A DNA stretch of 64,000 bases from Mesostigma viride (GCA_009746045.1 RPFO01002162.1:50451-114450); one strand, 5' to 3'. Shown: positions 12,701-21,040, numbered from the stretch's first letter. The notes: a model not told the origin generated them from the sequence alone. Numbers and translations are program-made.

Positions 12701-15700
12701 ATGTCATCATAGGTGGCCCCTAGCTTCATGAATACCTCCTGTGCAGACAACCTAAATTTTTGGAGCTGACTGCAACCCTTCAACCCCCATGTTTGGCCTC
12801 AACAAGGGTTGTACAATATCCCTGTGCCACACCTTAGGAGTATTCACCACGTATACCTGACCTCTCCAGACCTGCTGTGCTATGGCAGGGTCACCCTTTT
12901 GAAAGGCTCTTTTGATATCCGTGGCTTTACACACATAATCCTTCCCTGTGTTGAGCTGATGCACAAACAAGGAAAGCAACACCTTAAGAGACGTTTGCTG
13001 AATACCAGGAGTATAAAGCTCAGCCTCTGTCAGCTCTGTAGAGCCCCTGAACTCAATGACATATGGCCTAGCATGGAAAATGGGTGGTCCCCCATCAGCT
13101 TGAGGTTTATGCTTGCACACAAACTTTAACCTTAGCTTCTTGGCTCCAGCTGGCATAGCATCAAGAGGAGTCACAGGTGGTGTGTGAGTGGGACTACGTG
13201 CATCTGGAACAACCCACTCCTCCCTGGCTTTGGTAAAAGCCTCCAGCCACTTAAGAAACCCAATCTGCGTCTGGCAGTCCCGTACAATATCATCGTAGGA
13301 CAGGGGAGACATGGGATGCAACATCCCATCTACCAAGCCCAAACGCAGAAGGGTGTAGCTTTTGAGAGTGTATGAGGTCCTCCACACGTACATGGTTCCT
13401 GACCTGGGAGGTACTCCAGGGCTTAACTGCATTGATGGCAGCATCCAACCCAGTGCTCATCTGGCTCAAAGGGATTTTAAAATGATCTAGAGGTACCTGT
13501 CCTACCCCTGCCACACTCAACCTCCCAGCTGAGATGACAACACCAGGGTAAGATACAAAAGGTTCCCCTAACAGGGCATTCCCTGAGTAACCCTCAACCA
13601 CCTGAAATGGAGTGGGCATACCCAAGATTTGAATGATCACCTGACCCTTGACCTGCATTTTTGTTTTGCCTGAAAAATCTGACACTCTAGCCCATGGTGA
13701 GGCCTTCATTTTCAGACCAGATACAGCTGCTGCACTGATGATGCTCACCTGTGCTTGGGTGTCTACAGCCAAAATACTAGGATCTTGACCTGCACCCCCT
13801 ACAGCATTGACCTGTGCTGTACCTGTGGCCACAACTGCTTTAGTGTTGTGTGCCTTGTGCAAGGCCTTAAGAATCTCAGCAAATGACTTCCTGGGAACGA
13901 CAGGATCTGCTCTCTCTTGTGACTCTTCCAGGTGTGAGGGAGGTGCTACCTGGTGCTCACCCTGTGCACCTTCCTCCTGCCCAGTTGGACTATTGGGTTG
14001 TAGTGTGGCTGCACTACTGAGGAATACAGGAGCTTCTACTGTGGTACTAGTGCTTGCATCAATGACGTCCCTAGCCAATTCATTGGGTGAAATCAATCCA
14101 CCAGACTCCTGCTCTGAATCCATGTCCAAGAATTCTACCCCTGACACGTCTGCCAGTGGTGGGTAATAAAGCTTGAGTCTATGCTTGCTGACCACACGCT
14201 CTCTGTCATGTTGTATAGTGACTGCAGTCCCTTCTTCATGAATCTTAGTGACTACAGCTGGACCGTGCCACCTTGCAGAGTGTGCTCTTCCTCTATCACC
14301 CTCTCTGAAAAACAACACATGGTCCCCCACTTCAAACACAGGCCTGGCATTATTTTTGTCTTTCTTTGCCAGCAACTTGGCTAAGTGCTGCCTTTGTGTG
14401 TTGTAGTGAGTGTTCACCTCTGAAGCATAGCTGCCTGGCTGAAGGCCAGTTGGGGTGATTTCCCCAAAAGGTGAGGACATTATTGGTTTGGCGTTTAGCT
14501 GGGTAGTCACCCCGCTGCCCAAGATGCCCTGTCAGCATAGCTACCAGAGTCAGCCAACCTGGATGGCATTTTTCTTATCACATCCCTGATGGCTCTCATG
14601 GTACGTTCTACCAACCCCTGACGTTCATGATCTTGAGCCCCAGACACTTCTATCTTGGGCAGATCATTCCTGTCCTGAATGCAGAGGAACTGCTGATCCA
14701 GCATTACTTTTTCAATGGGGTGGAAACGTGCCAAGGCTATCTGTAAAGCTCTGTGCAACTGCTCTTTATCCATTCCAGGCAGAGGCTCCACTACCACAAA
14801 CCTTGACCAGGCATCCTTTATGACTAGGTAGTATACCGTGTCCTTAACCACGTGTATAACATCCCCAACCAGTTTGCCTCTAGCCAGTGGTGGTGTGGCC
14901 ACATGCCATTTCCTGGGCTTAGGAGCATATAGCTGACATTGCTCACAGTGCTTACGTACGTGCTTGCACATCTGTTCCAGATCACGGCCTTGTATTTTAT
15001 TGGCTAGCCTTTCAGCCACAGCCTCATGGCCCATAACCTTGTGCAGTTGCTCTGCTAGAGCACCGTACGTGATTACCTTTTCTGCTGCTGCACTAAGGGA
15101 AGCTATGGTGGGGTCACAAATCATGTGTGACAGTGTCATATCATATGCCACATCCCAATCCACATCCTCACTCTCAGGCAACACTTGGCAGACAGAAGGT
15201 AGCAGGTAACCATTTGTGAAAAATGGTGAGGGTAGCTTACAGGAGTCTCCCTGGTCTGCTGCCCCCGCGCGGTTGTAGCGCCCCGGCGTGTTCTTGTTAT
15301 ATGCCTGGGAGCCGTGCAGCGCGCTCCTGCTGCAATGGGGTGATGTGTTTTCCAACAACCAGGACAAACATCCACGTCAGAGCCATAATCAGGTTTGCCC
15401 TTCCAGCAATCATCCTTTAGGTGCCCCTCAGATAGGCACCTAGTACAATGTTTGGTGGGGTCATGAGGCAACCTCTTGTCCCCCCCTGCTGGCTTAGCAC
15501 CCCCTGGCTTGCTAGCTCCCCCACTTTGTTTTCTGTTTTTGTTGTTACTATTCTTCCCCCCCCCTTATTTCCACCTCCCCCACTTTTATTGTTTTTGTTT
15601 TTATCCCCCCCATTACCGCCTTCACCTGGGCCACCAGCGACTGCAACTGCTTTTTAGAGAGCCCCGTACCCGAGGCCTCCTCCCCCTTAACCTGCTTCAC

Positions 15701-16344
15701 CTTTACATCCTTGGCTGCAGCAGCAAATGGCTCTAGGCACTGCTGCACATAAGCCATTGCTTTCCTGAAGTCCTCCCACTTATCCTTCAGACCTGCCAGT
15801 ATAACTGACAGCGTGGTAGGGTCCAGTTCTGCCTTTTGCAACCATAGGCGTACTAGGTACTTGGCATTGAGCTTCTTAAGCTCCTCATCCCCCTCTATGT
15901 ACATGACATACTTCTTGTTGTCACTGACATAGTCACGCTTGTTGACCTTGTACGCCTCTATCCACTGGAAGCCCATAAGTACTTCTAAGTGCTCCCCCGT
16001 GGTGACGAGTGCCCTAAGGTCTACCATGAACTGCGCCCACAAAACATTTTCTGCCACATCCACCCCACTGCTGGCACGCTTTTGGTACAATTGTACCAAC
16101 TGTTGGATGGGCTTGGCAGATTGATGTATAGGTGTGGATGCACGCAGGGATGCAAACCAGTCACGCACATTATCACTAGCATAAGCATGTGAGAGCTTGA
16201 ACAACCATTCCCGAGCCTCATCCTGGGTATGGCCCTCTGGCAGCCCCGGGAATACTAGCTTATCCTCTTTCTTCTTGGGATCAAACCTGGGCCTACACAA
16301 GGCCATGTTGGTCGTGGTTGTCGTTCCTACGAGTGGCTGCTGCA

Positions 16345-16379
<35 letters not shown>

Positions 16380-19300
16380 CCGCCCGCTCGTTGCGCTGGT
16401 GCAGATTCTTGGTCGCCGTGTCCTCCTCTGCCCTGGTTTCCCCCCCTTTCTCCACCATCCTCCCCCTCATCCCTCCTGCGCTTGGGTTTGGTGCACATGC
16501 CTCAGCCTGTGCCCGTCGCTTGGCTGGCTTCAGTGATGCAACCAACCTGGCCACCGTGTCGGCCAGCCTGCCGTGCTCTGCCGGGGTGAGCTCCCTCCCC
16601 TCGTTTAGCATCTGCTGCGCCAAACGGAGCTGCTGCCGGACGTCCTCTCGGTGCGACAATGTCGCTGGCCCAGGTTCTCCCCGGTGCGTCACCCGTGTAC
16701 GCGCTGCTGTGCCATCTCTGTTGGAGATGGTGTGGGTGGGTTGTGACAGAAAATGATAAAGCTGCTCCGTTGAAACCCTCTCGTCTGGCATTAAACCGAA
16801 TTCTGCCCTTACCGCCTCCCCCATCGACCCTCGCACAGCTGCCTTCTTTATGTTTTCGGCCATGCGTCGTCGCTGCTTGAGCATACGACGCTCCAGCCTG
16901 CCGACGCTCTCCTCCCAGGCGGCCAGCTTCCTGCGGTACCGCTCCTCGGCCTCCCTGCGAGCCGGTCCCTGCAATGGCACCAGCTCGGCGACCTTCCTGT
17001 ACTTCCAGGACTTCATGTCGCGGGTCAGACGTTCACACCGCACCTTGGTGTGAGACATCTTCACCCGGATCCTCGCCGCGAGCGCCTCCGCCTGATCGCG
17101 TTCCTGCTGCTCGCGCAGCTTCCTCTGCGCAATCACATTCTGCCTCCGCTGCTTCTTCTCCCGCTCCGCCTTGAAGACCGCCAGCCTCCGCTGCGCCTCC
17201 TTCTCTCGCGCCTGCATTGCCGGCGTCATCTCCACCAAGTCGTCGGCTTCAGACGCCGACGGCCCCGTCAAAGAAAACTCAGACTCCTGCAGAATCCCGT
17301 CGATCTCCCTCGGGATCGTCGCAGACCGACGAAGGCGTTGGAAGCACGCCAGGTCTCCCCGCCTCACCACCTCGTGGGTCGGCGACGCTGGCCTCCTCAG
17401 GGCCGCGCGGACCCGAGCAGCGTCCTCCATCTGTTGGGCGCGCTCACGTGAGCGCACGTCCAAACGCCGCTCTTCCGCGGACTCCTGCTCCTGCAGGCTA
17501 CGTGCCATTGCAGCATCGGCTGCCACCTGCGCACTGCGAGCCTCGTCTGCCGACGAAGGCTGCAAACCGAACAGCCCCAGCGAGCTGGTCTCCGACTCAC
17601 TGCCGGAACCCCCGCCCGACTGCTCGCCCGACTCGGAGGGCCCCGCCCCCGCACCGCACGGTGCGTATGGCGGTCCCCTCGGAACCACCACTGGGGTCGA
17701 CCCCCTCGTCTTGCGCATCAGGGGAATGCGCATCACCCTCTCCACCACATCCCGGTACGACAGGTCCTGCTCCTCCATAGCCACATCGTCGGGATGCATC
17801 GGATCCTGACTGTACCTGTCCGAAAAGTCCTGGCGCATGCTTGCCAGGATTGAATCAGACGTCCCCGAGTCATCTGACGTCGGGGACGAGGGAGAGTGCG
17901 TGCGCACCTCCTCCTCAGAGGACTCCTCACGCATGAGGGCCTTGCCCTTGTTGTTGTTTGGGTTCGAAGACATTTTAAAGAAAGTGGGTGTGAAAAACCG
18001 GGTTTCGAAATGAACGCTTGTTCGCTCGTCGTCAAAAACGCACACCTTACGGAGTGTTTTTTAATGCAAGTTAGTGCAGGCTGAGAACTGGGAAACTCAG
18101 TGCACGCAGACAATGCCAAATGGCTTGTGTGGAAACGACGAGATGTCCACCTTGGCATTAGGATAGAATGGCACATATACCGCTGGTCAGCCGTCACTTG
18201 CGGCTGACCAGACTTTGCGTAAGTTAAGCCTAACTTACTGATCCTGGACGGACTAGCCTATCAGTTACAACCTGATCTAGTCAGTCCTAACATGACAACT
18301 ACAGTCCCGGTACTGTGGTACCGGCTCAACACATACTGAGTCTAGCCACGTGTCCATGCCACGACTGCTCTAGTCCAGCACCGTCCCAGTACCCAAGTGG
18401 GCGCCGGCGGTGCTGGCACGTGTCCACTTAGGCTACAGGCGGGAGACTTAGACTAACTTAGGGGAAGACCAGTGCCCTGCCATTCCATCCTCCTACTAGT
18501 ACAGACTACTACAGACTTATTGTACTGACTAACTTGACACACTGCTTGCACCTGGCACCGTGCATGTGGGTAATCGCCCCTCTGATCCCCCCTGCAGACC
18601 CAGCTCGTACACAGCGGATGTGCTGACAGGGGAGACGGGATCGTACGCGTACATGGCTCCCGAGATATTCCGCCACGAGCAATACGGGGTCAAGGTGGGG
18701 TCACTGTAGTGGGACACGGTGGGTTCGTTGTAGTGGTACATGGTGGGCAGGTGGGGTCACTGTAGCGGGTGGGCGTACCGCTTGGATTGCTACTGCCGTC
18801 AATGTGGTCGCTGCAGGATCTGTGGTGGCTGGACGGTGGATTTGACGGTCCTGTGCTACCCAAGCACAATGTGGAGCGTTGGGCCACACACCAGCGCAGA
18901 TTACCATCGCATGGCTGTGCTTGTGGTGGTGGCTATTGAGGACTAGGGTCGACTAGGAGGACAGTCGTGCTGCGACAGTGCATACAGCACAAGGGCAAGA
19001 GCGCCATGCATGGACAGGGATGTTGTTGCCTCTTGCCGCATGCAATAGCCAGGCGCCCTGCATGGCATGCATCTCGCACAAGGAGGCTGTGCCTTCAGGG
19101 GAGCTTGACTTACACCCCTAGTGTGCTCCCATATGCATGTAGAGCCGTGCTGTCTGCCTGCTGACTTCTATACAGGAGGCATCGCACTTGGATGATTCCA
19201 AGCAGACATTCCCTCCTTATAGTGCCTTGCTTGACCTTATGGGCGATGCCATTTTTTATCCTATGATGTGGTTACTGAGGTGTCTGCATGAGTGTGCCCC

Positions 19301-19918
19301 TTTCCCGTTTTAGGAATGTAGGATGAGCCCTATTGCCTCGCCTTGAAGACCCTTATCGACCCAAAACAGACATTGGTGCACGTGGCACACTCACTCTGCG
19401 GGGACATTGAAACGTTGTGAGAACATGTCGGCTTCGTGATTCATGACTCCCACAACGCAGCCTTGTGTGGTCTTCCACTCGAAGCTACTGGGATATATGG
19501 CTGCATAGGTGCACATGATTGCCGCCCACTATCCCTTCAGTTCTTCGTTTTCCCATCCGGCACTTCCCTTCCACAATTCCCACGCGCCCTCCCGTGCCAC
19601 CAGGTGGACGTGTTCTCGTGGGCCATCATCTTCTACGAGCTGATCGCCGGTCGGCGCGCCTACGCGGGGTACTACCTCACCGCGGAAGAGATCGGCGCGC
19701 AGCAGTCCCTGGAGGGCCAGCGGCCGGCGCTGCCCTCCAAGTGGCCGACCAAGATCAAACAGCTGCTTACGTCCGCGTGGGCAGACGATGCCACCCTGCG
19801 GCCGTCTGCGTCGGAGATCGTCCAGCAGCTGGATGAGATGATGGCGCAGGGCATCCCAGAAGAGCCCCTGATGAGGGCCGCTGCAAACAAGCAGGGGTGT
19901 CTATGCATTGTCATGTGA
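6276..19918 (+). CDS. Raf/TKL-like Ser/Thr protein kinase, five exons, C-terminal CaaX
   Basis: Exons 6276-6752, 7762-8016, 9349-9662, 18598-18694 and 19604-19918 join in frame into about 485 aa. The ATG at 6276 lies in a good context (GCGCCATGG). Visible kinase motifs are the G-loop [11 protein letters not shown] (about 115-125), the VAIK lysine K141 (AVKKL), the alpha-C glutamate E160, HRD at 238-240, DFG at 258-260, APE at 369-371, and the [12 protein letters not shown] helix typical of TKL kinases. All catalytic residues are present, so it should be an active Ser/Thr kinase. The N-terminal about 105 residues are Ser/Pro-rich with no recognised domain. DFG to APE spans about 114 residues instead of the usual 20-35, the extra part being Ser/Arg-rich. 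The protein ends CLCIVM: CIVM fits a CaaX box (Met favours farnesylation) and C480 is a possible palmitoylation site, suggesting membrane anchoring (inference). Intron 3 houses an antisense retrotransposon. Substrate and pathway cannot be read from the sequence. Confidence 0.88.
6753..7761 (+). other. Kinase intron 1
   Basis: 1,009-bp intron, donor GTAAGC, acceptor CACCCGCAG. It holds a (GCCACT)n microsatellite at 7485-7560. No second gene is recognised in it. Confidence 0.8.
7485..7560. repeat. (GCCACT)n hexanucleotide microsatellite
   Basis: About 12.5 near-perfect copies of GCCACT within kinase intron 1. The hexamer gives open frames on both strands (TATA or WQWQ peptides) that are not genes. 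Confidence 0.95.
7762..8016 (+). CDS. Kinase exon 2
   Basis: This exon encodes residues 160-244, from the alpha-C helix ([13 protein letters not shown]) through the hinge ([10 protein letters not shown]) to HRDIKLD. The acceptor is CCCGCAG and the donor GTGGGT at 8017, phase 0. Joining to exon 3 restores HRDIKLD-NILID, which fixes both splice sites. Confidence 0.9.
8292..8828. repeat. (GGGA)n tetranucleotide array, 537 bp
   Basis: Over 120 GGGA units, with sparse interruptions (for example near 8352 and 8445, and GGA steps near 8501 and 8595). The sense strand of the kinase transcript is the G-rich strand, so the intron RNA could form many G-quadruplexes (inference). The array gives artificial REGG/LPPS peptides. 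Confidence 0.96.
9008..9256. repeat. (CCACCTGA)n 8-bp minisatellite
   Basis: About 30 copies of CCACCTGA with variants at both edges. It lies 180 bp after the GGGA array in the same intron. Open frames on the minus strand (RWSGGQVV repeats) are artefacts. Confidence 0.95.
9349..9662 (+). CDS. Kinase exon 3 (DFG and activation-loop insert)
   Basis: This exon encodes residues 245-348 plus two bases of codon 349. It starts [18 protein letters not shown] and then runs about 85 residues rich in Ser, Arg and Gly that expand the activation segment. The donor is AAAG-GTGGGT at 9663, phase 2. A further small intron inside the insert cannot be excluded without cDNA. Confidence 0.85.
9987..10376 (-). 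repeat. E1 3' LTR
   Basis: 390 bp, begins AGTTAGT and ends ACTAACT (short inverted ends). It matches 18069-18458 with two substitutions that I could see. Confidence 0.93.
10377..11730 (-). other. E1 3' non-coding internal region
   Basis: No domain-bearing ORF. It contains two diverged copies of a block of about 70 bp (CTAAACTGGTGACTCAAA, then TGGG.CCCTGG) at about 10779 and 11126. Its function is unknown; it may include the 3' UTR and polypurine tract, but no clear tract abuts the LTR. Confidence 0.6.
11731..12604 (-). pseudogene. E1 RT C-terminus and RNase H (frameshifted)
   Basis: Two overlapping minus-strand frames (12604-11981 and 12030-11731) carry the end of a Copia-type RT and its RNase [35 protein letters not shown] and, after a frameshift near 12000-12030, LLTDSQSI and DNAADALTK. 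The order and the terminal ADALTK match the Copia RNase H. One frameshift separates the two halves. Confidence 0.8.
12589..13444 (-). pseudogene. E1 reverse transcriptase (frameshifted)
   Basis: The minus-strand frames 13444-12752 and 12783-12589 carry the RT fingers and palm: [14 protein letters not shown] (first catalytic Asp) and, after a frameshift near 12765, DIDPCLF and FVWHGDD. The active-site box is HGDD where Copia RTs have YVDD; the two aspartates are kept. The paralogous element E2 has the same HGDD, so it is a lineage trait and not an error. Confidence 0.8.
13290..14522 (-). CDS. E1 integrase C-terminus plus aspartic-protease-like domain
   Basis: A 410-aa minus-strand frame. Its first part is the end of integrase ([20 protein letters not shown], an SH3-like barrel region). 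After a Pro/Ser/Glu-rich linker comes a retropepsin-like domain with [11 protein letters not shown] (Asp about 254) and ALLGEPF, which correspond to the DTG-A and ILG strands. Thus the protease lies after integrase and before RT. The same order is seen in E2. DTQA in place of DTGA means activity is uncertain. Joined by frameshifts to the frames before and after it. Confidence 0.75.
   Translation of the reverse strand: MGSGVTTQLNAKPIMSSPFGEITPTGLQPGSYASEVNTHYNTQRQHLAKLLAKKDKNNARPVFEVGDHVLFFREGDRGRAHSARWHGPAVVTKIHEEGTAVTIQHDRERVVSKHRLKLYYPPLADVSGVEFLDMDSEQESGGLISPNELARDVIDASTSTTVEAPVFLSSAATLQPNSPTGQEEGAQGEHQVAPPSHLEESQERADPVVPRKSFAEILKALHKAHNTKAVVATGTAQVNAVGGAGQDPSILAVDTQAQVSIISAAAVSGLKMKASPWARVSDFSGKTKMQVKGQVIIQILGMPTPFQVVEGYSGNALLGEPFVSYPGVVISAGRLSVAGVGQVPLDHFKIPLSQMSTGLDAAINAVKPWSTSQVRNHVRVEDLIHSQKLHPSAFGLGRWDVASHVSPVLR
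14507..15367 (-). CDS. E1 integrase (HHCC and catalytic core)
   Basis: A 286-aa minus-strand frame. It has an HHCC zinc domain (LHKVMGH then [11 protein letters not shown]) and a DDE core: Asp in GDVIHVV, Asp in MLDQQF, Glu in [10 protein letters not shown]. Spacing between the second Asp and the Glu is 29 residues, shorter than the 35 usual in LTR-element integrases. The N-terminal part of this frame overlaps the gag end. It catalyses insertion of the cDNA. Confidence 0.83.
   Translation of the reverse strand: MSWLLENTSPHCSRSALHGSQAYNKNTPGRYNRAGAADQGDSCKLPSPFFTNGYLLPSVCQVLPESEDVDWDVAYDMTLSHMICDPTIASLSAAAEKVITYGALAEQLHKVMGHEAVAERLANKIQGRDLEQMCKHVRKHCEQCQLYAPKPRKWHVATPPLARGKLVGDVIHVVKDTVYYLVIKDAWSRFVVVEPLPGMDKEQLHRALQIALARFHPIEKVMLDQQFLCIQDRNDLPKIEVSGAQDHERQGLVERTMRAIRDVIRKMPSRLADSGSYADRASWAAG
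15136..15471 (-). pseudogene. E1 gag zinc-knuckle segment
   Basis: Minus-strand frame with [14 protein letters not shown], a CX2CX4HX4C nucleocapsid knuckle, and a second Cys/His cluster ([10 protein letters not shown]). It is separated from the main gag frame by a frameshift at a homopolymer C run (about 15556-15566), so I take it as the gag C-terminus. Confidence 0.7.
15548..16498 (-). CDS. E1 gag
   Basis: A 316-aa minus-strand frame. It has a basic start, a poly-Gln run (CAG repeat, 16346-16376) and a helical capsid-like body (for example [23 protein letters not shown]). It is followed, after a frameshift, by the zinc knuckle at 15471-15136. Its first 172 bases overlap the upstream ORF in another frame. 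Assignment as gag is by position and the adjacent knuckle; the family is not otherwise recognisable. Confidence 0.7.
16327..17973 (-). CDS. E1 5' ORF, charged coiled-coil-like protein
   Basis: About 548 aa on the minus strand when started at the ATG at 17973 (MSSNPNN); an upstream in-frame ATG exists at 18045. It is very rich in Arg, Glu and Ala, with long stretches likely to form coiled coils (around [20 protein letters not shown]). It ends in a poly-Ser run made by the CAG repeat read in another frame. It overlaps the gag frame by 172 bases, so the two could be fused by a frameshift. No known domain is recognised. A nucleic-acid binding or assembly role is only a guess. Confidence 0.65.
18069..18458 (-). 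repeat. E1 5' LTR
   Basis: 390 bp, the transcription-start LTR on the minus strand. The sequence just inside it shows no TGG-type tRNA primer-binding site that I recognise. Confidence 0.92.
18598..18694 (+). CDS. Kinase exon 4
   Basis: 97 bp. It completes codon 349 and encodes [23 protein letters not shown], here cited only as the end of the activation segment and the APE motif. The acceptor is CCTGCAG and the donor GTGGGG at 18695, phase 0. The reading frame continues exactly into exon 5 (V-D-V-F-S-W). Confidence 0.88.
18695..19603 (+). other. Kinase intron 4
   Basis: 909-bp intron, donor GTGGGG, acceptor TGCCACCAG. No element or gene is recognised in it. Confidence 0.8.
19604..19918 (+). 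CDS. Kinase exon 5, C-lobe and CaaX end
   Basis: This exon encodes residues 382-485: helix F ([12 protein letters not shown]), the C-lobe arginine in LRPSASEIV and the C-terminus CLCIVM before TGA. C482-I-V-M fits a CaaX prenylation box. Confidence 0.9.
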   Translation: MDVFSWAIIFYELIAGRRAYAGYYLTAEEIGAQQSLEGQRPALPSKWPTKIKQLLTSAWADDATLRPSASEIVQQLDEMMAQGIPEEPLMRAAANKQGCLCIVM

Positions 19919-20359
19919 TGAACAATGGGGAAAGCATCTTCTTGCGGACCGTGCTCACGCGCCATATAAGGGAACCTTCGACCCCTTGACACAGCGAGGA
20001 GGGAGGGCGCCCTCGACCAGCTCGCACTAGCTTCTCTCACCTCCACAAGCGAGCATGCAGGCCACCATCTGGAGGACGCTCTCTACATCATGGTGCCGGC
20101 CCAACTGTGGGTGCAATACAGCATTAGAGGGAGGCTGACGCAAATCAAGCGGATCGATGTGATACATATAAAGGTGAAGTCCTAGGTGCGCAGGCTGAGG
20201 CGTGCAGGTGCGGGCTAATGGCCACTATGATGATTTCTGGCCTCCGCTGGTTGTCTCATGGACAATGAGCCATGGCGAATATAAGGCTGATCTAATGCTC
20301 GGCTGATCACATACTTTGGTGCCATCTCATACATGCTGTTCCATTTTCCAATTGCCCAT
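19919..20359. other. 3' flank of the kinase gene
   Basis: Contains the 3' UTR and the short spacer before E4. No gene or repeat is recognised, and no canonical AATAAA signal is seen close to the stop codon. Confidence 0.5.
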
Positions 20360-21028
20360 TGTTACGGCCCAGACCTTTGTATGGGCGTAACAATGCCTTC
20401 AATAAATAAGTCGAAAGTAATTTGTTATTCGTTTGGGACTTTCGATAGCTCGCTTTGATAGTCCGCCGGACTATAGGACTCAATTCGGGACTTATTTGGG
20501 AATTTGTCCTAAGTTCGGGACTTTGTGTGTTTATTTGGTACTTTGTGTGTTCCGGACCAGTTATTTTGGGCCTAGCCAGAAGTACGAGATCTTCTAGGGG
20601 CCGGGCCGGCCCTAGACGTCATACAGAACCTATTGGGGCTTGACGGCAGTATCTGGAAGATCGGCGCGCATGTCGGCGCGCCTGCACACCAACTTGCCAG
20701 CTTGGTAGCGCAGCTAGGTGAAATTGGTCTGTGGACGATGGACTCTCTCTCTTTGGTTTGATGATTAATGAAACGAGTGTTGACGTCTCTCTCAGACCAA
20801 GGGGCACTAATCCGGATGTCATTTGCCTCATGACATGCCGTGTTATATAGCTAGATTAATTAACCATGCTCTAAGGCCTAGCTGAGGATAAACCGCTGCT
20901 CAGTTAGTCAATTTACTGCGATCTTTGCTTGCTATCGCGGTACGCGGATGCGCGGCTATGCCGGCTTATATTAAACTGCACCTTATACTAGATTAGATCT
21001 TTCGCACCGTCCGGCTCGGGACGTAACA
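20360..21028 (+). repeat. E4 5' LTR
   Basis: 669 bp, starts TGTTACGG and ends CGTAACA, so it has TG...CA ends with a short inverted repeat (TGTTACG/CGTAACA) shared with the E5 LTR. It is followed at 21030 by TGGATCGGAGG, a candidate primer-binding site similar to the one in E5. The partner LTR is outside the window, so the boundary is set by motif only. Confidence 0.72.
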
Positions 21029-21029
21029 C

Positions 21030-21040
21030 TGGATCGGAGG
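21030..21040 (+). promoter_or_regulatory. E4 candidate primer-binding site
   Basis: TGGATCGGAGG starts one base after the LTR. The equivalent place in E5 has TGGACTCGGAGG. The tRNA that would pair is not identified. Confidence 0.45.

Larger units (their letters stand above)
9987..18458 (-). mobile_element. E1: Copia-like LTR retrotransposon in kinase intron 3
   Basis: 8,472-bp element with two 390-bp LTRs and a perfect 5-bp target duplication TAGGG (9982-9986 and 18459-18463). Read on the minus strand the order is: 5' ORF, gag with zinc knuckle, integrase, protease-like domain, RT, RNase H. The RT and RNase H belong to the Ty1/copia type. The internal region has several frameshifts, yet I count only two differences between the LTRs, so insertion was recent. 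The LTR ends are AGTTAGT...ACTAACT, not TG...CA. About 1.35 kb of non-coding sequence (10377-11730) lies between RNase H and the 3' LTR; it contains two copies of a segment starting CTAAACTGGTGACTCAAA (10779 and 11126). Confidence 0.93.
9663..18597 (+). other. Kinase intron 3, carrying retrotransposon E1
   Basis: 8.9-kb intron, donor GTGGGT, acceptor CCTGCAG. Without E1 (9987-18458) and one target duplication it would be about 460 bp, similar in scale to its neighbours. E1 is transcribed antisense to the kinase. Confidence 0.8.

Noticed and set aside
17050-17809. Plus-strand frames opposite the E1 5' ORF
   Set aside because: Antisense of a GC-rich, low-complexity coding region; no motif.
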